This document shows, piece by piece, positions 1 to 7,674 of a DNA stretch of 33,595 nt. The stretch is from NCBI GenBank assembly GCA_014084085.1, contig NPFB01000121.1, forward strand, positions 168,309 to 201,903, written 5' to 3'. Each line of letters starts with the position of its first letter. Position 1 is the stretch's first letter. The notes below the pieces were generated by a model. The model was not told where the DNA came from and made no database searches. It was given only the letters and a program-made list of their open reading frames with translations. The translations under genes and the position numbers were made by a program. The DNA is from Hondaea fermentalgiana. Its lineage: Eukaryota > Sar > Bigyra > Thraustochytrida > Thraustochytriidae.

Positions 1-161
1 TGAGCTTGCTCATTTTGAGCTTGCTCATTTTGAGCTTGCTCATTTTGAGCTTGCTCGTTTTGAGCATGCTCGTCTTGAGCTTGCTCATTTTGAGCTTGCT
101 CGTTTTGAGCTTGCTCGTTTTGAGCTTGCTCGTTTTGAGCTTGCTCGTTTTGAGCTTGCTC
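1..161. repeat. 15-bp tandem repeat (EQAQN-coding)
   Basis: About 10.7 copies of a 15-base unit with few changes; the core is TTGAGCTTGCTCGTT on the plus strand and reads E-Q-A-Q-N on the minus strand. The unit is a multiple of three, so copy-number change keeps the frame. One unit near 60-75 is diverged, giving D-E-H-A-Q. The array continues past the left edge. Confidence 0.95.
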
Positions 162-1244
162 TGTGTGTCCGGCGTTTTTCTTATTCTTGTCGGAGGGTGG
201 ACCTCGATCGGCACTCGTCGCAAAGACTGCTTCAGTGAATCGAATCAATTCGTTGTCTTCGTTGCTGTATTCTTGCAGGACTTGGTCAACAGACTTTCTC
301 CTACTATAAAGCAAATTGGAAAACTTAGTCTGATCAGTGTGATTTTTGGATCCAGTTGTATGGAAGTGGTTCGCAGCGACTTCGATGCGCTCGTGTACTT
401 TATATCTAAGCGTATTGCTAGCTACAATCAGAACAGTGAAGTCCGAAAAGTATGCTCCGCCGAATTCGCTAAAAAGTTTGTACATGAGTTTCACAATTAT
501 AAGAAGTTCGCTTCTCAAACCCGATGTCAGTTGAGGCGCAACTTTCTTCCAAAGTTCAATCTGAAGGGAAAAAACTACTGCACGCTTTGCAAACTCGATT
601 TCCCTGAGATGATTTTCTACTTTATCGAATCCTTTCCACGCATGCCACTTGTTGAGATGCTTTATCTCGTTTTTGTCTAATTCAAGTTCGCGTCGAGCAA
701 AGGTGGCGATATGAGTGTCAGTCAAGTACCGTACAATGTACTTGAGATTCTTCTCTCGCGGTGTGTACATTTTAGGTGTGCCTAAGATCGACTGCCCGTT
801 TTCAATGATTGCCCGTTCCCCCTCGATTAACGCTGAATTAATAGCAGTGATGTTTGCGTGATGCAATTGCTTCCTAATGCTTTTCTGGGGATCGTACGAT
901 GAGGATAAAATCCGTTGTTGCCAATTCATGCTGATCTTGAAATCGCTGGTGCTCCTTCTGTCTTCGTCTAAGTATAGAGTGACTTTAAATTCATTCACCT
1001 GGGGGCTTAGCACTTTATCGTCCCAATTTTTCAGGAAATTTGAAGCTCCCAACTCAGCAGATACATCAAAAATAGTCCTTCGGCGTTCGGGAACTGCGTT
1101 TAAGAGAGCGTCTTCGCTTTTGTATAATGCCCGATATTCAGGTTTGATCGTAAAAAGATGTAGAGCAATCATGATATCCTCACTCTGCATCTTGGGCCAG
1201 AGGTGGAAACATGTTTGGGGGAGTAGAAGCGTGTAGTCTTTCAT
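1..1244 (-). CDS. Uncharacterised protein with C-terminal pentapeptide repeats, cut by window edge
   Basis: The minus strand is open without a stop from at least 1244 to base 1, at least 414 codons, so the 3' end lies outside the window. I read it codon by codon. The first ~360 residues are a mixed globular sequence rich in charged residues, with no motif I recognise. It begins MKDYTLLPQTCFHLWPKMQ. The tail is a run of the pentapeptide EQAQN (about ten copies plus a partial one) encoded by the 15-base repeat at 1-161. ATG at 1244 is preferred because a TATA-like box (1299-1304) lies 55 bases upstream; ATG at 1190 is an alternative. It is divergent from the seven-helix protein gene. Function unknown; the Q/N/E-rich tail is probably disordered. 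The plus-strand ORF over the repeat (poly LLILS) is its shadow. Confidence 0.75.
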   Translation of the reverse strand, partial: MKDYTLLLPQTCFHLWPKMQSEDIMIALHLFTIKPEYRALYKSEDALLNAVPERRRTIFDVSAELGASNFLKNWDDKVLSPQVNEFKVTLYLDEDRRSTSDFKISMNWQQRILSSSYDPQKSIRKQLHHANITAINSALIEGERAIIENGQSILGTPKMYTPREKNLKYIVRYLTDTHIATFARRELELDKNEIKHLNKWHAWKGFDKVENHLREIEFAKRAVVFSLQIELWKKVAPQLTSGLRSELLIIVKLMYKLFSEFGGAYFSDFTVLIVASNTLRYKVHERIEVAANHFHTTGSKNHTDQTKFSNLLYSRRKSVDQVLQEYSNEDNELIRFTEAVFATSADRGPPSDKNKKNAGHTEQAQNEQAQNEQAQNEQAQNEQAQNEQAQDEHAQNEQAQNEQAQNEQAQNEQA

Positions 1245-1295
1245 CTCGGGTGGTATGTTTTGTGGCTTTTTTTTTCGCTGAGCACTGGCATCTCT

Positions 1296-1306
1296 GTACA
1301 TATAGA
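1296..1306. promoter_or_regulatory. TATA-like box shared by divergent genes
   Basis: The sequence GTACATATAGA lies 55 bases before ATG 1244 (minus) and about 38 bases before ATG 1340 (plus). Position and spacing match the TATA-like boxes before other genes in the viral part. Confidence 0.5.
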
Positions 1307-1339
1307 AGCATGATCGTGAAGGGACGTACGTGGCGACAG

Positions 1340-2149
1340 ATGGTTAGCGTATATTTTGTCGGGCGCACATCGAAGCTTGGTTTCACGGCGCTGTATGTCG
1401 TGCTTTTCGCGCTCACCCTGGCGTATGCGTTGGACGGGGGGTCGGTACAGCTGTACCACACAAAGAGCTCCTTAGATTGTGACGTCGACAGCGACGACGA
1501 TTCGAGCACCTGCGTCCTCGCATTCGGCGTTGAGCGCAGCGTTGGGTCTTCCGTGCGCGCTGCTTCGCTGCTTGCTGTGCTTTTTCCTACATTGGCACTT
1601 TTGGAGCTGCTGCGTGTTCATTATGCCGGACATGAAACGGCGAAGGCTGCGTGGAAAGACACCGTCGCATGCGTTGCGCAAGATGCGCTGAGCGTTGGAG
1701 CATGGACCTTGGTCGTGGCGCTGGTCGTCGGCGTGCAGGAAGTTAAACTGCTGTGCGCGCTCGAGGTGTTGGTCCTGGGCGCGCAAGTCCTGCGCGCAGC
1801 TCATGTGCACTGCACGGTTCCTCCTGCGATAGTTGCCGTGGCAGCAACACAGACGTTGGTTGTGCAAATTTGTTTGTGCGCGGCGTGTTACTATTTTATG
1901 TACAAGAGCTACCGTTATGCGCCAGTGCAGGTGCCAGTGTTCCTTGTTATTTTCGAGGGCTTCCGGGGACTCGAGTGGGCGATCTGTCTCCGTGTCGATG
2001 CGCCCGGCTACGAGCTATGTGAGTACGAGAGGGGGCGTGCCGCCGACGCTGCCCAGCATGCCCGCAACCTGCACCGTGCGGTGATGCACGCTTCGCAATT
2101 TGGTGCGTTTCTCGCAGCCTCGCGCATCAAGTCCGTCACCTATCTCTAA
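1340..2149 (+). CDS. Seven-helix membrane protein, possibly a lysine-less heliorhodopsin relative
   Basis: About 269 residues with seven hydrophobic segments. Segments 3 and 4 are joined by a very short loop (VVGVQEVKLLCAL) that resembles the same loop of the heliorhodopsin encoded at 6473-7207 (LVGVTDLGQLIAI). The last helix (HRAVMHASQFGAFLAASRI) lines up with its retinal-binding helix, but the Schiff-base lysine position carries another residue (Q/F region). The match is by eye and weak, so another 7TM family is possible. Start chosen at 1340 because the TATA-like box at 1299-1304 is too close to ATG 1310; ATG 1211 would overlap the minus gene. The stop codon overlaps the stop of the convergent methyltransferase gene. 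Confidence 0.6.
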   Translation: MVSVYFVGRTSKLGFTALYVVLFALTLAYALDGGSVQLYHTKSSLDCDVDSDDDSSTCVLAFGVERSVGSSVRAASLLAVLFPTLALLELLRVHYAGHETAKAAWKDTVACVAQDALSVGAWTLVVALVVGVQEVKLLCALEVLVLGAQVLRAAHVHCTVPPAIVAVAATQTLVVQICLCAACYYFMYKSYRYAPVQVPVFLVIFEGFRGLEWAICLRVDAPGYELCEYERGRAADAAQHARNLHRAVMHASQFGAFLAASRIKSVTYL

Positions 2150-2712
2150 CGATCGGGGCCTGGGTCGCAGAGGATAATATCGCGAGGGAGCGCGAGCCCG
2201 ACGCAGAACCACGCGACGTCGAAGCTGGCGCCGCGAGAGCCGCGGCGCGACGGCCCTGGCATCAGCGGCAGGTGCGTTGTTGGATCGAGGAAGCGACAGC
2301 GCCTGCAGTGCACCAAAAGTTGGATTTGGGCGTGTCCGGTCGTCTCGTGGAAGTAGCGCGTGTAAAGAGTGGCCGCCGGCAGCAGGAGCGCCCACCTCTC
2401 GACACCCAGGGCCTTGAGGTGCGCGAGGATTTCTTTTTTGCGGCTATAGGGGGGGTTGGTGACCACGACAAGTTCGCGTCCTTCCGCGCGCGGGACAGCG
2501 CTTGCAAAAAAGTCCCAGGTGCCCACATTGTTCACCGCCGCAAATCCCCGAGCGCGCATGTGATCGGTGCTGTGCCCGCTGCCCGGGAAGGGTTCCCATA
2601 TGAGCACTTTCTCGGGGTTTAGGTGGGCCAGCACAAGGTCCAGGGCGCTCCCGGGCGTCTCGTATTCATCATTGCCCGAGTTGTTTTGAACCTTCTCCGT
2701 GTAAAACGCCAT
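2146..2712 (-). CDS. DNA adenine (N6) methyltransferase-like protein
   Basis: 188 residues. The N-terminus carries NDEYETP, as in many phage and viral Dam-type enzymes. A glycine-rich SAM-binding motif I (WEPFPGSGHS, about residues 37-46) and the catalytic motif IV NPPYS (about residues 84-88) follow. This suggests transfer of a methyl group from SAM to the exocyclic amine of adenine in DNA. It is short for the family, so the target-recognition part is small. ATG 2712 is chosen because the methyltransferase motifs begin just after it and a TATA-like box (2750-2756) lies 40 bases upstream; the open frame upstream is antisense to the zinc-ribbon gene. It may mark viral DNA or change host chromatin; no restriction partner is seen. 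Confidence 0.75.
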   Translation of the reverse strand: MAFYTEKVQNNSGNDEYETPGSALDLVLAHLNPEKVLIWEPFPGSGHSTDHMRARGFAAVNNVGTWDFFASAVPRAEGRELVVVTNPPYSRKKEILAHLKALGVERWALLLPAATLYTRYFHETTGHAQIQLLVHCRRCRFLDPTTHLPLMPGPSRRGSRGASFDVAWFCVGLALPRDIILCDPGPDR

Positions 2713-2749
2713 GACGGCCGTCCCCTCAGGGCGCTGCGCCCCTCTACTT

Positions 2750-2756
2750 GTATATG
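2750..2756 (-). promoter_or_regulatory. TATA-like box of the methyltransferase gene
   Basis: GTATATG on the plus strand (CATATAC on minus), 40 bases before ATG 2712 and between divergent genes. Confidence 0.45.
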
Positions 2757-2764
2757 ACGATGGC

Positions 2765-2815
2765 AAAGTGGAGCCGAGTGCAAAGTGGAGCCGAGTGCAA
2801 AGTGGAGCCGAGTGC
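2765..2815. repeat. Three perfect 17-bp tandem repeats in a divergent promoter
   Basis: The unit AAAGTGGAGCCGAGTGC occurs three times in a row without a mismatch, followed by AAAA. It lies between the methyltransferase start (2712) and the zinc-ribbon start (2846). 17 is not a multiple of three and the position is upstream of both genes, so repeated binding sites for a regulator are a fair guess. Confidence 0.85.
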
Positions 2816-2845
2816 AAAACCGCGTGGTGCTGCGGGGGAAAAAAA

Positions 2846-3325
2846 ATGGAAGGGGCGCGGCCTTGTAAGCGTGTGCGGCGCCAGGTGGATCGTTTCCAAG
2901 CGACCGAGGCCGTTGTAACCGACGCGGAGCCTGGCGCCGATATGAGCGAGGAGGAGCTCCGCGCGCGCCTCGTTGCGCAGCGACGGGCCGACAAGTTAAT
3001 CGACCGGTCCCAGGACTTCATCTGGTGCCCGCGTTGCCCGGAAGAAAAAATTTTCGTCGAGTGCGACGGTTCGACCAGGCCGTGTCCCGGCTGTCGGGAG
3101 GGCGCTGCGGTCAATGACCAAGGCTACGTTCGGGACGGCTTCATCGCCGACTCTGACGAGGAAGAAGAATGCGCCGAGAGTTCGAGTGGGGATGAGGTCA
3201 GCGAGGGGTGGAGCAGCAGCGAAGAAAGCGAGGACTCGGAGTCCGTGCCGCTGGAGTCGGACGAAGACGAGTCGGCGAATGGCGCTTTTTCTGACTATGA
3301 TGACCTGTCGCCGGACGAGGACTGA
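2846..3325 (+). CDS. Zinc-ribbon protein with long acidic tail
   Basis: 159 residues. A basic N-terminus (CKRVRRQVDR) is followed by a zinc-ribbon-like pair of knuckles, WCPRCP and PCPGCR, about 20 residues apart. The last ~60 residues are almost only D, E and S. A small zinc ribbon plus acidic tail would suit a transcription or chromatin protein, but I recognise no family. ATG 2846 is chosen because the first ~45 codons of the longer frame run through the 17-bp tandem repeats and look non-coding. An AATAAA signal lies just after the stop, around 3351-3356, before the convergent TBP gene. Confidence 0.7.
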   Translation: MEGARPCKRVRRQVDRFQATEAVVTDAEPGADMSEEELRARLVAQRRADKLIDRSQDFIWCPRCPEEKIFVECDGSTRPCPGCREGAAVNDQGYVRDGFIADSDEEEECAESSSGDEVSEGWSSSEESEDSESVPLESDEDESANGAFSDYDDLSPDED

Positions 3326-3365
3326 GTCGCTTGCCAAGCGGGGCTTTAAACAATAAATGAATCCT

Positions 3366-3914
3366 TCACTCTAGTCGCCTGAACGTTGTGTCGAATCGCT
3401 CCATGACGACGCGCACCGTGTGCTCCAGGTCTTCGCGCGTTTTCGGCCCCGCGACGATGATGCGGCCGCTGGAAAACAGGTTGACCTTGATGTTCTTCGT
3501 GGGGTCTGGGAGTTTGAAGGAGCAGCTTGGGAACACGGAGGGATTGTACGAGCAGCAGTCCTGGTTGGCGGCGCGAAATTTGTCCACGTCAACTTCAAAG
3601 CGGTCGAAGATTGAGAACTTCGCGACGATATTGGTCAGGACGATGTGGACAAACTCTAAGTCGAGCTTCTCCCTGAGGAATCGGAGCGCCACGAGCGCAG
3701 CGTAGTAGCTGGTACATCCCATGACGGTTGCAGTACCAGTGGAGAACAAAATAACGGTGGCATTTGGGTTTATCACCTTGAGGGTAATTGCGGAAAACTT
3801 CTTCGGCGAGTATTTTCCTGCCATCAAGAGTGAAGCAAATTCCGGAAGGGCTCTTCGCGACCGCAGTCGCACGGAGATGACATGGTTGGTGCGCGAGTAG
3901 ACGACTCTCTCCAT
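3366..3914 (-). CDS. TBP: TATA-binding protein (TBP)
   Basis: 182 residues, the size of a TBP core with almost no N-terminal extension. Both direct repeats of the saddle are visible. Repeat 1 has KKFSAITLKVINPNATVILF-STGT. Repeat 2 has NIVAKFSIFDRFEVD, then YNPSVFPSCSFKL and NLFSSGRIIVAGPKT. The F-S-S-G-R/T strand and the phenylalanines near it match the DNA-kinking region of TBPs. Repeat 1 is the more diverged. TBP binds promoter TATA boxes and recruits TFIIB, which is also encoded here (20089-21000). ATG 3914 is the first ATG; upstream codons in frame start with GTG only. A TATA-like box at 3946-3954 lies between it and the divergent gene. Confidence 0.88.
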   Translation of the reverse strand: MERVVYSRTNHVISVRLRSRRALPEFASLLMAGKYSPKKFSAITLKVINPNATVILFSTGTATVMGCTSYYAALVALRFLREKLDLEFVHIVLTNIVAKFSIFDRFEVDVDKFRAANQDCCSYNPSVFPSCSFKLPDPTKNIKVNLFSSGRIIVAGPKTREDLEHTVRVVMERFDTTFRRLE

Positions 3915-3945
3915 CGCTGTACTTGGCTCATAAGTAAACAACGAA

Positions 3946-3954
3946 ACATATATC
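3946..3954. promoter_or_regulatory. TATA-like box shared by TBP and the 555-residue gene
   Basis: ACATATATC lies 33 bases before ATG 3914 (minus) and about 28 bases before ATG 3979 (plus). It is near-palindromic and could serve both directions, including the virus's own TBP gene. Confidence 0.5.
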
Positions 3955-3978
3955 ACATCAAGGGACTGGAGCGGCGAG

Positions 3979-5646
3979 ATGGAAGGGGCTGGTCTGTTGG
4001 ATCTTGCAGCGGGGCTCTTGCGGGATACGGAGCCGGATGGGGAGGATGTGGTATTGCGCGAAATTGTCGTCGAAGAGGATGGGGCGCCAAGGCATTATAG
4101 TATGCGTTTCCTCAAGTCTGAGATGGAACGGATGTCAGGCCGCCCTTCGCGCGAAATTGATACGGCTACGGGTCCTTTAATGTCAATAGCAATTTCGTTT
4201 GCCGCAATGGCTCATATAGCTGTTCCGGGTCTTGTTCTTTATGAGGGCTATGTATTCGTTTCTAAGAGCTACGCCGAGGCAGTGCCTGCGGATTTCATTG
4301 CCGAAGCGGCTTCTGTTGCGGCGGGGTATCCGGGGGACTGGACTTCTTCTTTTCAGGCCGTGACAGACAATGAAAACGCAGAATCTTCTACAAGATCCTT
4401 GGCGTTTTCGGCGGCGTTTATGTGCTCAACGTTTGCGCATGATTTGGTTCTGCAAAAGTCCTTTGGAGCCCTGCGAGGTATCAACGCCACTGCTCTGGAT
4501 GCCCTGCTTGTTGAAATGGTGCGAACTCGAATGATTATGGAGGATCCTCTAAGTGTAAGCTTACCTGGCGACGACGGATCTTTAATTCAAAAGACCGAAA
4601 AGGAGATTGTCGCGCTCGTTGACACACGTAGCGTATCGGCTCTCGAGGAGCTGAAGGTCCTAGTCGAAGGCGCGGGACACGGGCGAGATGAATTTAGGCA
4701 TGTTGCGATGATGGGAATCTTAAATCGAGCTCGGATGTGCATGCAGAAGCAAGACCGTGCATGCAGGTCGTGGTTGGATGATTTTTATCAGTTCTGCGTT
4801 TTCGCGAAAGGTAAAAACGGGGCGGATGAACTGTTCGATGCGATTAAAAATCTCACACCCATCTCTGTTGGGCAAGAAAGTTACGTCGCGGAAGGGTTCT
4901 TCAGGCCTTATTATGACAAGTTGGCTCTTTATCCGCCCAAAGATGCGGCCCAGATCGATTCCCAGGCCGATCAAGCCATCGGTCCAATCGTAGGGGGCGA
5001 AGAACTGGAATCAGTGGCAGGACTCGCGATGTCGCACCGTCATAAAATATTTTCAGCCGTATTCATTATTGCAGGTGCGGTTCAAGTCGCGCGCAACGGC
5101 CCTTCGCGTAGAACTATGCAGACGGAAGTTCATGCGCTGGCGCTACTTTGCTGCATTATTGCTCTGGGTCGTTCATTTGATGTGGGGAAAAGGCTGCTGT
5201 TCGATAGGAAAGCGGGGCAGGATTCCATCGACGCAGTCGTGATATTTTTGATCGAAGTGGTGATGTTTATTCAGGGCGCTGCGGACGCATGGCCGGAGGA
5301 GGATGAGCAAAGAAGGATCGCGCTCAAGCACAGTGTTTGGGAGGACATGACGACCAAGGCGGATGAATGGCCGAGTGGGGCTGTGCCACTTGCCGTGCAG
5401 CTTGCAGGGCGTCCGGGGCTCGAGAATTTATCGACGAAGGGGCAAATGATTTTTGCTACCATTCGGGCCCAAACACCCGTGAGCATCCGAGATGAGGAAG
5501 TCTCCGCCGAAGTGAATAAGATCGGTAATTATTTGAATGGCAACGACGAGGGCCGGAGTATATTTACTAAGCTCCGCAACGAAATTGACGGTATAAACGT
5601 GGAGGATATTCCAGCGTGGGTGGTAGATAATCTGGAGGAGGAATGA
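3979..5646 (+). CDS. Uncharacterised 555-residue viral protein
   Basis: No family recognised. The chain is mainly alpha-helix-prone with two moderately hydrophobic stretches (about residues 70-95, MSIAISFAAMAHIAVPGLVL, and about 355-395), too mixed to call membrane segments firmly. There is no signal peptide. It begins a chain of three genes in which each stop overlaps the next start as ATGA: 3979-5646, 5643-6476, 6473-7207. A role as a virion or capsid-associated protein would fit its size and lack of enzyme motifs, but this is a guess. Codon use is less GC-rich than the 11-15 kb block. Confidence 0.75.
   Translation: MEGAGLLDLAAGLLRDTEPDGEDVVLREIVVEEDGAPRHYSMRFLKSEMERMSGRPSREIDTATGPLMSIAISFAAMAHIAVPGLVLYEGYVFVSKSYAEAVPADFIAEAASVAAGYPGDWTSSFQAVTDNENAESSTRSLAFSAAFMCSTFAHDLVLQKSFGALRGINATALDALLVEMVRTRMIMEDPLSVSLPGDDGSLIQKTEKEIVALVDTRSVSALEELKVLVEGAGHGRDEFRHVAMMGILNRARMCMQKQDRACRSWLDDFYQFCVFAKGKNGADELFDAIKNLTPISVGQESYVAEGFFRPYYDKLALYPPKDAAQIDSQADQAIGPIVGGEELESVAGLAMSHRHKIFSAVFIIAGAVQVARNGPSRRTMQTEVHALALLCCIIALGRSFDVGKRLLFDRKAGQDSIDAVVIFLIEVVMFIQGAADAWPEEDEQRRIALKHSVWEDMTTKADEWPSGAVPLAVQLAGRPGLENLSTKGQMIFATIRAQTPVSIRDEEVSAEVNKIGNYLNGNDEGRSIFTKLRNEIDGINVEDIPAWVVDNLEEE
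5592..5597 (+). promoter_or_regulatory. TATA box inside the upstream gene
   Basis: TATAAA in the last 60 bases of the 555-residue gene, 51 bases before ATG 5643. The spacing fits the other viral starts, so the second gene of the ATGA chain may have its own promoter. Confidence 0.4.
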
Positions 5647-6476
5647 ATCCTCTCCCTGGTATTCGAGAACAATTACTGGATAGGATTAGTGACCTGATGG
5701 GCAATCCCAGGCCGGTTGGGACGATATCGGGCGACGTGGTAGAAGTACTTCGTGTGGCAGCCTGGGGCTTGCAAATGCGCAAATATCGTGTTGCTTTTGC
5801 GGCTGTGGTAATTCTTATAAATCACGCGACATTGCCATACGCTGCTGAACTGGCGGACGTGAAGGACGGAGCCCTGCTGGCTCGTCTGATGTGGGATTTT
5901 GCGAAAATGCTTTACTTCCATGTCAGCGGCGTACCAAAGAGGGTCGCGTGGTATCGACGGTCCGCGCTCGTTGGGCAATTGCGCAGAACGCGGTTGGATG
6001 CTGGCGTTGCGAGCCTCGCGGAAACTGCGTTGCTCATGATGCCGGACAGAATGTTGATCGCCCAAGAGACGAGTCAATCTGTTGTGGATGGCATGAACGT
6101 TGTTAAGGTATTGGAACCAGGCGCGGAGCTCGGCAGTGCCATTGCATTCGTGCAGGTGTTTGCAATGCACTCCGCGGCTGCCCCGGTCATAATAATTCCG
6201 GAAAAGCACGCGGTGATTGTGCCTCTTGCAGAAGCCATCGCCACAAGTTTCGCCGAGACCCGGAGAAGAGGAGAAGCCTTCACCGTGTCCAAGGCCACCA
6301 AGGTTTTTTGTAAAAAAATGCTCCTTGGCCAAAGCTTGCACGTAGTCAATCACAGGGACCCCGACGACTGTGAATGTTTCCATACGTGGAAAATTTTCTT
6401 CGACAGATTGCATGCGTCCGAAGCTTTCGAAGCGAATCAAGCCCATTTTGTTCGCCAATTAAAAAAGAAGCGATGA
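5643..6476 (+). CDS. Uncharacterised 277-residue viral protein
   Basis: Starts at the ATG of an ATGA overlap with the upstream stop and ends in another ATGA overlap with the heliorhodopsin gene. No family recognised. One hydrophobic stretch near residues 48-62 (VAFAAVVILINHATL) and another near 165-200 (IAFVQVFAMHSAAAPVIII). The C-terminus is very basic (RQLKKKR). The minus-strand frame over this gene is long but is its shadow. The tight link to the 555-residue gene suggests co-expression or partner proteins. Confidence 0.72.
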   Translation: MNPLPGIREQLLDRISDLMGNPRPVGTISGDVVEVLRVAAWGLQMRKYRVAFAAVVILINHATLPYAAELADVKDGALLARLMWDFAKMLYFHVSGVPKRVAWYRRSALVGQLRRTRLDAGVASLAETALLMMPDRMLIAQETSQSVVDGMNVVKVLEPGAELGSAIAFVQVFAMHSAAAPVIIIPEKHAVIVPLAEAIATSFAETRRRGEAFTVSKATKVFCKKMLLGQSLHVVNHRDPDDCECFHTWKIFFDRLHASEAFEANQAHFVRQLKKKR

Positions 6477-7207
6477 TTGAAACGTCTTCGATGCAGCGTC
6501 TTTTTGCGGAAATGGCACTGTTGCGATTCCAGTTGTTTTGCGCGTTCGTTTTCGGCGTCTCGGCGGCTGTGCAGGTCGTGGTGGGAGGGGAACCTAGCGC
6601 TCTGCGTGTGGCTGGGGTGAACTTGACGTGGGTAAACGCCAGTTTTCTGAGCGTTGCAATGTGCTTTCATGTGGTGTATGCGGTCGCGCAAGTACTCGGC
6701 GGGGTTCTTTCCCCGCGCTTGCGTTATCTGGAGTATCTCGTGACGATGCCAGCGGTGCTTTGTTCTTTGGCGCTTCTGGTGGGTGTCACAGATCTGGGCC
6801 AACTGATCGCCATTGCAGCGCTGCAGACAGTCACCACGGCGGTGGCGTACGTTGATGCGAACGCGAGTCGCGGGGCGTGTTGCGCGCCTCGCGGCGCCGT
6901 CGCTGGCAGCCCTGTGTTGCTCGCGCTGGCCTTCGCCACGTACGCGGCCGAGTGGGTGATCATCATGCGGTCGCTCGTGTTGCGAGCGGCGCAAGGCTCT
7001 CTCGAGGGCTGGGTCGTTGGTCTTTCGTTGAGTCTTTTTTTCATCAGCACGCTGTACGGGGCCAACCAGGCGTATTTTCTGGCACTGGCCCGCATGCACG
7101 GCCGGGAAATTACCAAGCTGGACGAGCTTGAAATGGACGGAGCCTTCCATGCGCTTTCGCTGCTCACCAAGGGGGTGTTGGTCTGGGTGCCACTTGCGCT
7201 GGCGTGA
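6473..7207 (+). CDS. Heliorhodopsin
   Basis: 244 residues, seven hydrophobic helices. Helix 3 begins RLRYLEYLV, matching the family's R-W-x-E-Y-S; E87 corresponds to the Schiff-base counterion glutamate. Next comes the family's LxGxxDLxxLIA pattern (LLVGVTDLGQLIAIAAL, about residues 101-117). The last helix, ALSLLTKGVLVW, carries K233 where heliorhodopsins bind retinal (family S-L-x-A-K-S-A-L-A-W). Heliorhodopsins are light-sensing retinal proteins with inverted topology and are known in viruses of algae and in mirusviruses; one viral member conducts protons. Both key residues are intact, so it should bind retinal. Start at 6473 is the ATGA overlap; the frame extends upstream to 6374 but that part overlaps the previous gene. 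Confidence 0.88.
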   Translation: MIETSSMQRLFAEMALLRFQLFCAFVFGVSAAVQVVVGGEPSALRVAGVNLTWVNASFLSVAMCFHVVYAVAQVLGGVLSPRLRYLEYLVTMPAVLCSLALLVGVTDLGQLIAIAALQTVTTAVAYVDANASRGACCAPRGAVAGSPVLLALAFATYAAEWVIIMRSLVLRAAQGSLEGWVVGLSLSLFFISTLYGANQAYFLALARMHGREITKLDELEMDGAFHALSLLTKGVLVWVPLALA

Positions 7208-7213
7208 CATATG
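7208..7213 (+). promoter_or_regulatory. TATA-like box after heliorhodopsin
   Basis: CATATG directly after the heliorhodopsin stop, about 38 bases before ATG 7249, the usual spacing in this region. Confidence 0.35.
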
Positions 7214-7248
7214 AAGGAAGCGCTTTGCGTTAACGGGCGACTGGTACG

Positions 7249-7674
7249 ATGCAAACGTCGCGTCACAGTGCTAATTTTATAGACCCACACAGTCTCGCGA
7301 CTGAGGTGGTTCTGCTTCTTTCGCAGACAACGTTTTACCTTCTGCTCTTCGTGGTGCTCAAGCGTGTCCTGGTGGACCAGCATGGTATGATGAGTTCTCG
7401 CGAAGCGCTGCGTCGCAACCGGGTGCAGCTCGCGGCTATTTATTTTGCCATATTCACGCTCGTCGTGATACTTCTCCTGCCGCTGCACTCGTACGAGTAC
7501 GTGGACGTCGTGGCCGCGTCGACGCTCGTGGTGGCGGCTGGCTTGTTGATCCGCGAAGTACGAGCATTGCCGGCGCGGGATCTCGTCGCCCCGCCCCCGG
7601 CCCCGGCTCCGGCTCGAAAAGAAGAGCCTGCTGAAGCGCTGGGGCCGGTCGCGGCGGCGCGATTCAACTTTTGA
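7249..7674 (+). CDS. Small membrane protein (141 residues)
   Basis: Two or three hydrophobic segments: about residues 18-40 (VVLLLSQTTFYLLLFVVL), 60-80 (YFAIFTLVVILLLPL) and 84-100 (VVAASTLVVAAGLLI). The C-terminal 40 residues are A/P-rich with an APAPAR stretch. No family recognised. It follows the heliorhodopsin gene by 41 bases. Its last 235 bases overlap the convergent frame at 7440-8138; both frames look protein-like, which is unusual for this compact region. Confidence 0.6.
   Translation: MQTSRHSANFIDPHSLATEVVLLLSQTTFYLLLFVVLKRVLVDQHGMMSSREALRRNRVQLAAIYFAIFTLVVILLLPLHSYEYVDVVAASTLVVAAGLLIREVRALPARDLVAPPPAPAPARKEEPAEALGPVAAARFNF

Noticed and set aside
6..680. Plus-strand frame with a leucine-rich LLILS repeat start
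   Set aside because: It is the antisense reading of the EQAQN array. The minus strand is open over more than 1.2 kb and has balanced globular composition.
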